Source: Saccharospirillum salsuginis
GTDB taxonomy: Bacteria; Pseudomonadota; Gammaproteobacteria; Pseudomonadales; Natronospirillaceae
NCBI RefSeq assembly: GCF_014651855.1
Contig: NZ_BMXR01000002.1
Coordinates: 186,001-250,000 of the forward strand
Direction of reading: 5' to 3'
Length of the DNA: 64,000 nt
Shown: positions 60,901 through 64,000 of the stretch, in pieces
Numbering within the stretch: the stretch's first letter is position 1
Layout: every line of letters begins with the position of its first letter
Notes under the pieces: model-generated
The model's input: only the letters and a program-made list of their open reading frames with translations
Told to the model about the DNA's origin: nothing
Databases searched by the model: none
Translations under genes and position numbers: made by a program

Positions 60901-61621
60901 CGACGAAGGTATCCAGTTCGCCGGCTACCTGATTGACGTAGCGTTTCAGGATCGGCGACAGGTAGGCGTCGACCACGGCCGTATCCCCCCGGCTGACGAT
61001 CTTCATCAGCGGGCTGGCCTGGGCGCTCGCGGTCACCTGTTCGAACCCGATCTCACGGGCGAGGCCGGCGACGGTTTGTTCATGGTCCTGAAATTGGTAA
61101 CTGTGCATCAGCACAATGGCGCAGGACCGAAAACCGTCGTCGTAGGCTTCTTGCAGCAGGGTACGAGCCTGGTCTGCATTCAGAGGTTGCAGTATCTGGC
61201 CCTTAGCGTCGATGCGTTCATCCAGTTCCACTACCCGCTGGTAAATCATATCCGGCATCTGGATGTCGATGGCGAACAGGTCCGGCCGTGATTGATAGCC
61301 GATGCGCAATACATCGGCGAAACCGCGTGTGGTCACCAACAGGGTTTTCTCGCCCTTATGCTCCAGCAGGGCATTGGTGGCCACGGTCGTGCCCATCTTG
61401 ATTTCTTCAATCTGTTCAACCGGAATACGGGATCCCCTGGGGACCTGCATCAGTTGACGAATGCCCTCGATGACGGCGTCTTTGTACTGGGCCGGGTTGT
61501 CGGACAGCAGCTTGTGGCTGACCAGCTCACCCTGGGGGTTGCGGGCGACGATATCGGTGAAGGTGCCGCCGCGGTCCACCCAAAACGACCAGGGTTTCAT
61601 CGAGTGACGGTTGGTATTCAT
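57986..61621 (-). CDS. ATP-dependent 5-oxoprolinase (fused HyuA-HyuB)
   Basis: A 1211-residue protein; the start at 61621 follows GGAG eight bases upstream. Residues about 15-690 are the hydantoinase A/oxoprolinase ATPase half (FWVDRGGTFTDIVARNPQG, GTTVATNALLEHKGEKTLLVTTRGF, FDMGGTSTDVCHYQG, CCFGGAGGQHACLVAEALGM). Residues about 710-1211 are the B half (DPITLEIFNNLYMHIAEQMGLVL, MLNDPYNGGTHLPDI, SRGHHADVGGI, GSGGRGHHQGGDG, ETPGGGGFG). The fusion is the form of ATP-hydrolysing 5-oxoprolinase, which opens 5-oxo-L-proline to glutamate. TRAP transporter genes lie upstream on the same strand, so the operon likely imports and uses pyroglutamate or a hydantoin-like lactam. Confidence 0.92.
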   Translation of the reverse strand: MNTNRHSMKPWSFWVDRGGTFTDIVARNPQGELVSHKLLSDNPAQYKDAVIEGIRQLMQVPRGSRIPVEQIEEIKMGTTVATNALLEHKGEKTLLVTTRGFADVLRIGYQSRPDLFAIDIQMPDMIYQRVVELDERIDAKGQILQPLNADQARTLLQEAYDDGFRSCAIVLMHSYQFQDHEQTVAGLAREIGFEQVTASAQASPLMKIVSRGDTAVVDAYLSPILKRYVNQVAGELDTFVDEPGRLMFMQSNGGLTDAQMFNGKDAILSGPAGGVVGMVKTAEQAGFDRLIGFDMGGTSTDVCHYQGEYERTFETEVAGFRLQTPMMSIHTVAAGGGSVLNFDGSRFRVGPDSAGAFPGPTCYRNGGPLTVTDCNVMLGKLQPDYFPKVFGPDADEPLDVEAVRQGFSRLAGEIEQQTGQAFSPEQVAEGFLSIAVDNMANAIKHISTQRGYDVQDYVLCCFGGAGGQHACLVAEALGMKKVFLHPYSGVLSAFGMGLADVRDVSETSVEKPLSDETVAELDALKGTLADAGIEKLKRQRVPVEAIETMARVHIKYEGSDTSLLVNHGRLDDIKTRFETEHKQRFGFISKDTRMIVEALQVEAVGGGSALEHPQQPVEPGTGSEAVTYHELTTKGQRYTAPFYQREHIRPGQHIQGPAVIVEKTSTLVIEPGWDATLTTGNDIVLEQVASARESTHTSTEADPITLEIFNNLYMHIAEQMGLVLQNTAASVNIKERLDFSCAIFDADGELVANAPHMPVHLGSMSHSIKTVIDKNRGQMRDGDAFMLNDPYNGGTHLPDITLIKPVFNPGGTDIAFYVASRGHHADVGGITPGSMPSNSSHIDEEGVLLDNVKIVDQGVFQEALIRDLFSTAQYPARNIDYNIADLRAQIAACEAGMQALNRVVDQYGLEVVTAYMHHVQQNAEESVRRVIDVLSDGEFDYAMDDGWTVKVKITVDKAERSATIDFTGTSDQHPSNFNAPLAVTHAAVLYVFRCLVNDNIPLNGGCLRPLNIIVPEGCMLNPRYPAAVVAGNVEVSQLAVDTLFGALHVAAASQGTMNNVTWGNDQYQYYETLCGGSGATRHSDGVSAVHTHMTNSRLTDPEILEWRFPVRLEEFRIRRGSGGRGHHQGGDGVVREMRFLDIMDASILSNRRRIPPYGLEGGQNGSVGRNSVIRTDGSEVVLDSKASVQLNPGDVLVIETPGGGGFGTPND

Positions 61622-61670
61622 GAGGCGTTCTCCGGAACTTGTCATAACGAGCGGGTAATGATCCGTACGA

Positions 61671-62972
61671 TTATTTGTTGAGGACGTCGGGCAGCCATAA
61701 GGCGATGCCCGGGAACACGGTGATCAGCGCAACGGCGACGATCAGCAACAGGAAAAACGGTAAGGCGTAGCGTGCGACTTTGAAGATATCCTTCCCGGTC
61801 AGTGACTGGATCACGAACAGGTTGAAACCCACCGGGGGCGTGATTTGCGACATCTCGACGACCAGCACCAGGTAGATGCCGAACCAGATCAGGTCGATGT
61901 TGGCCGCTTCGACCAACGGCAGGATCACAGACGTGGTGAGTACGACCACTGAAATGCCGTCGAGAAAGCAACCGAGAAGTATGAACAGAAATGTCAACGC
62001 GACCAGAAGCAGGGCGACGGACAGATCCAGGCTGGCGACGAATTCCGCCAGCATGGCCGGAATGCGGACAAAGCCCATGGCCACCGTCAATAAATGCGCC
62101 GCGGCGAGGATCAACAAAATCATGCAGGACATGCAGGTGGCACCGACCAGACTTGAACGGAACATGTCCCAATTCAGACTGCCGGTCAGTCGCGCCAGGC
62201 CCAGAGAGCCCACGACCCCCAGAGTTGCCGCCTCGGTCGCCGTTGCCCAGCCCATATAAATCGAACCGATGACAAACATGATCAGCAACGCGATGGACAG
62301 CAGCCGGCGCGACTGCTTTACCTTCTCCAAGAAACTGAGCTGCGCATCGAGCGGAGCCGCCTTCGATTTGTTGAGCAGTGACCAGGCCACCACGTAGGAC
62401 ACGAACAAACCGACTAGCATCAAACCGGGCAAGGCGCCGGCCATGAACAAGCGGGAGATGGATACTTCGGCTGAAACGCCATAGACAATCAGAATGATCG
62501 AAGGCGGAATCAATAACCCCAGGGTGCCGGAACCCGCCAGCGTCCCGATCGCCATCGACTCGTGATATTTGCGCTTTTCCAGCTCCTTCAGACTGATCTT
62601 GCCCACCGTCGCCGTCGTCGCCGCCGACGAACCGGATACCGCTGCGAATATACCGCAACCGAAAATATTCACATGCAGAAGGCCACCTGGAATGTGGTTC
62701 AACCAGGGCGCCAGGCCCTTGAACAAGTCCTCGGACAACCGGGTGCGAAACAGGATTTCACCCATCCAGATAAACAAGGGCAGTGCGGCCAATGTCCAGG
62801 ACGAAGTACCGCCCCAGGTAGTGGTGGCCGCGATCATACTGATCGCGAACTGATCGTTCAGCACCAGAGCCGCAAGCGCGACGACAAACAGGGTGGCGGC
62901 GACCCAGAGGCCGGTCGCGAGCAGACCGAACAGCAGGACGACCAGTATGATGGAAATAACAACGGGATCCAT
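61671..62972 (-). CDS. TRAP transporter large permease (DctM type)
   Basis: A 433-residue membrane protein with about 12 helices. DctM signatures are present: WMGEILFRTRLSEDLFKGLAPW, GCGIFAAVSGSSAATTATVGKI, MAIGTLAGSGTLGLLIPPSIILIVYG and EMSQITPPVGFNLFVIQSLTGKDI. It is the sodium-driven translocation subunit; solute comes from the periplasmic DctP and the small subunit lies upstream. The order dctP-dctQ-dctM-oxoprolinase in transcription direction suggests one catabolic operon; the gaps are 10 and 49 bases. Confidence 0.95.
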   Translation of the reverse strand: MDPVVISIILVVLLFGLLATGLWVAATLFVVALAALVLNDQFAISMIAATTTWGGTSSWTLAALPLFIWMGEILFRTRLSEDLFKGLAPWLNHIPGGLLHVNIFGCGIFAAVSGSSAATTATVGKISLKELEKRKYHESMAIGTLAGSGTLGLLIPPSIILIVYGVSAEVSISRLFMAGALPGLMLVGLFVSYVVAWSLLNKSKAAPLDAQLSFLEKVKQSRRLLSIALLIMFVIGSIYMGWATATEAATLGVVGSLGLARLTGSLNWDMFRSSLVGATCMSCMILLILAAAHLLTVAMGFVRIPAMLAEFVASLDLSVALLLVALTFLFILLGCFLDGISVVVLTTSVILPLVEAANIDLIWFGIYLVLVVEMSQITPPVGFNLFVIQSLTGKDIFKVARYALPFFLLLIVAVALITVFPGIALWLPDVLNK

Positions 62973-62982
62973 GAGTCGGCCT

Positions 62983-63501
62983 CTATTCGGAACTGTGCGC
63001 GCCGTGTTCTTCGGCGACGAGATAACTGGGTTTGGTGCGACGCAGGCAAACGATCCAATCTTCGAACACGGCCAGACAGAACAGGCCCATGCCGAACACC
63101 ATGGAGGTCTGCGGTATCCACAGCGGAACCGCCACCATACCGGTGCTGACTTCTTCGAAGTCGTAGGTTTCCAGCGTAAAAATCGCGAAGGCGTAGGTGA
63201 AATAAGCGGTCAATGCCAGCAACACCGTCAAGCTGAAAAATTCGGCTTTCAATCGGTGCTGTTTGACCTGATCCAACAGCAGGATGACGCGAATATGGCT
63301 GTTGTTGCGAAAGCTGTAAGCAAGGCCGTAAAACAGACTGGATACCAGAAGATACCCGGTAAAATCCTCGGCGGACGGAATGATGACACCGAACCAGCGG
63401 CCGACGATTTGCGCGACGATAAGCAGGCAAATCAAACTCAGACTGGTGGCGGCGATCACCATACCGGCTGCGTATAGTGTGTGGAGCAGTCGTTGGAGCA
63501 T
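62983..63501 (-). CDS. TRAP transporter small permease (DctQ type)
   Basis: A 172-residue protein with four helices (about residues 12-32, 46-64, 85-106, 127-150). The start at 63501 (MLQRLLHTLYAAGMVIA) has AGGAGA about ten bases upstream; the longer frame to 63696 runs through repeat sequence and is rejected. The SAEDFTGYLLVSSLFYGLAYSFRNNSHIRVILLL segment is the DctQ signature. It is the small membrane subunit that pairs with DctM; its gene ends 10 bases before dctM. Confidence 0.92.
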   Translation of the reverse strand: MLQRLLHTLYAAGMVIAATSLSLICLLIVAQIVGRWFGVIIPSAEDFTGYLLVSSLFYGLAYSFRNNSHIRVILLLDQVKQHRLKAEFFSLTVLLALTAYFTYAFAIFTLETYDFEEVSTGMVAVPLWIPQTSMVFGMGLFCLAVFEDWIVCLRRTKPSYLVAEEHGAHSSE

Positions 63502-63585
63502 GTTGGGTGGTCTCCTGGGAAAGTGGCTTGTATCGTGCCAAGGGTAGAGCCTATCCGGGTCAGCTACGGTGCCAATGGCCCGTAT

Positions 63586-63692
63586 CCGGTACCGGGTATC
63601 CCCTCGTCGGGTCGCTGCAAGTACGTCCATGTAAGCTCGGCGGTCCGCATCCCTGCGGACCGACGTCCCGCCGAGGGGAAACCCGGTACCGG
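63586..63692. repeat. Inverted-repeat element, family F (CCGGTACCGGGT)
   Basis: The 26-bp ends 63586-63611 and 63667-63692 are inverted copies with two mismatches (CCGGTACCGGGTATCCCCTC and CCGGTACCGGGTTTCCCCTC). The inside carries GGTCCGCA/TGCGGACC, another hairpin, and TACGTCCATGTAAGCTCG. It belongs to a 430-bp gene-free stretch between the DctP end and dctQ. Confidence 0.75.
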
Positions 63693-63757
63693 ACACTCAC
63701 TATTGCGCCAAGCTCTCCAAGGTGGATGGTGCTATTGGCAATGCACCGAGTGGCCGA

Positions 63758-63854
63758 TGGTGGGTAGACCCATTCAGGGATGTCCGCAGCAGGGATGCTG
63801 CGGCCAAGTCTACATGGATGTATTCACGACGACCCTGAATGGGTCTACCCATCA
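63758..63854. repeat. Inverted-repeat element, family G (GGTAGACCCATTCAGGG)
   Basis: The ends at 63758-63779 and 63833-63854 are inverted copies of TGGTGGGTAGACCCATTCAG with one mismatch. Inside lie GCAGCAGGGATGCTGC (a hairpin) and CAAGTCTACATGGATGTATT. It is separate from family F (63586-63692) by 65 bp, and the two together fill most of the gap between dctP and dctQ. Confidence 0.72.
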
Positions 63855-63931
63855 GCGGACACGGACCCTGGCACGGAACACGGATAGGACTCAGGCTAGA
63901 AACCGTACCACTGGCACATAAAGTTCGGTAA

Positions 63932-64000
63932 CTATCGACCGATAGCCTCCAGGATTTGGTTACTGCTGTCGTAACCCATTTCCTCGAACCACTCGCGGGC
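63932..64000 (-). CDS. C-terminal 22 codons of a protein, probably TRAP solute-binding (DctP-like)
   Basis: The open frame from base 64000 to the TAG at 63932 encodes AREWFEEMGYDSSNQILEAI and GR at the end; the rest lies outside the window. It is in the same direction as dctQ, dctM and the oxoprolinase, in the position where a dctP gene is expected in TRAP operons. The assignment is by position only; the residues are too few to prove the family. Confidence 0.45.
   Translation of the reverse strand, partial: AREWFEEMGYDSSNQILEAIGR

Noticed and set aside
1..64000. CRISPR array, tRNA, rRNA or prophage
   Set aside because: No evenly spaced direct repeats, no tRNA-like cloverleaf or rRNA segment, and no phage structural or integrase gene was recognised.

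Overview
The window looks like chromosome from a GC-rich, aerobic, marine-type gammaproteobacterium, probably Oceanospirillales or a relative. I infer this from gene neighbourhoods also known in Pseudomonas-like genomes (oxyR-recG, thrB next to polA, a trpGDC block without trpE), a TRAP transporter, alkane monooxygenase, choline-sulfatase and several c-di-GMP/HDOD-type regulators. The genus cannot be fixed from the sequence alone. No rRNA, tRNA, CRISPR array, prophage or transposase gene was seen. The accessory character comes from short palindromic repeats.

Layout. 1-6.1 kb: a truncated ELWxxDGT-repeat lipoprotein, a PadR regulator with its membrane partner, a CHASE-type sensor kinase whose phospho-acceptor His is Gln, a DUF2750 protein, and an operon of a lipid-anchored SGNH/GDSL hydrolase followed by a lipase-foldase (Lif/LifO-like) protein. 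6.3-8.8 kb: the DUF2157/DUF4401/GDYXXLXY membrane operon. 8.8-13.1 kb: a LuxR-type response regulator and a giant hybrid kinase whose sensor is an NCS1 permease-like domain. 13.4-16.6 kb: FAD-linked 2-hydroxyacid dehydrogenase, AlkB, Mut7-C protein. 16.7-20.9 kb: trpGDC plus two unknowns. 21-25.7 kb: a TldE/TldD pair with a variant zinc motif, then a CsdA/DeaD-type helicase with a long leader. 26-33.7 kb: FMN reductase, DUF4826, PepD, YbaK-HDOD protein, RecG and OxyR. 33.8-41.4 kb: SDR protein, then an AraC regulator followed by a thiolase / hydratase-dehydrogenase / acyl-CoA dehydrogenase / methylacyl-CoA racemase operon. 41.6-50.8 kb: AllE behind a RutR-like palindrome, HD-GYP phosphodiesterase, an outer-membrane protein/lipoprotein pair, LysR-choline-sulfatase, and a 7TM diguanylate cyclase. 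50.9-57.9 kb: PpnN, ThrB, PolA (with a dismantled proofreading site), an OmpA-like barrel and a ZIP transporter. 58-64 kb: fused 5-oxoprolinase with TRAP permeases and the end of a probable TRAP binding protein.

Common themes. Catabolism: the AlkB, beta-oxidation and racemase genes suggest use of hydrocarbons or methyl-branched acids; PepD, oxoprolinase/TRAP, AllE and BetC suggest scavenging of organic N and S. Signalling: two unusual kinases and c-di-GMP enzymes of both polarities. Repeats: at least four unrelated families of short palindromes with a GTAG-like head (REP/REPIN type) fill the intergenic gaps, and two or three supply the stop codons of neighbouring genes; three further inverted-repeat elements of other sequence are also present.

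The strongest candidates for something new are the SGNH hydrolase/foldase operon, the NCS1-sensor kinase, the proofreading-deficient PolA, the lipoprotein/OMP pair at 43.8-46.2 kb, and the coexistence of several GTAG-headed REPIN families with no transposase in the window.
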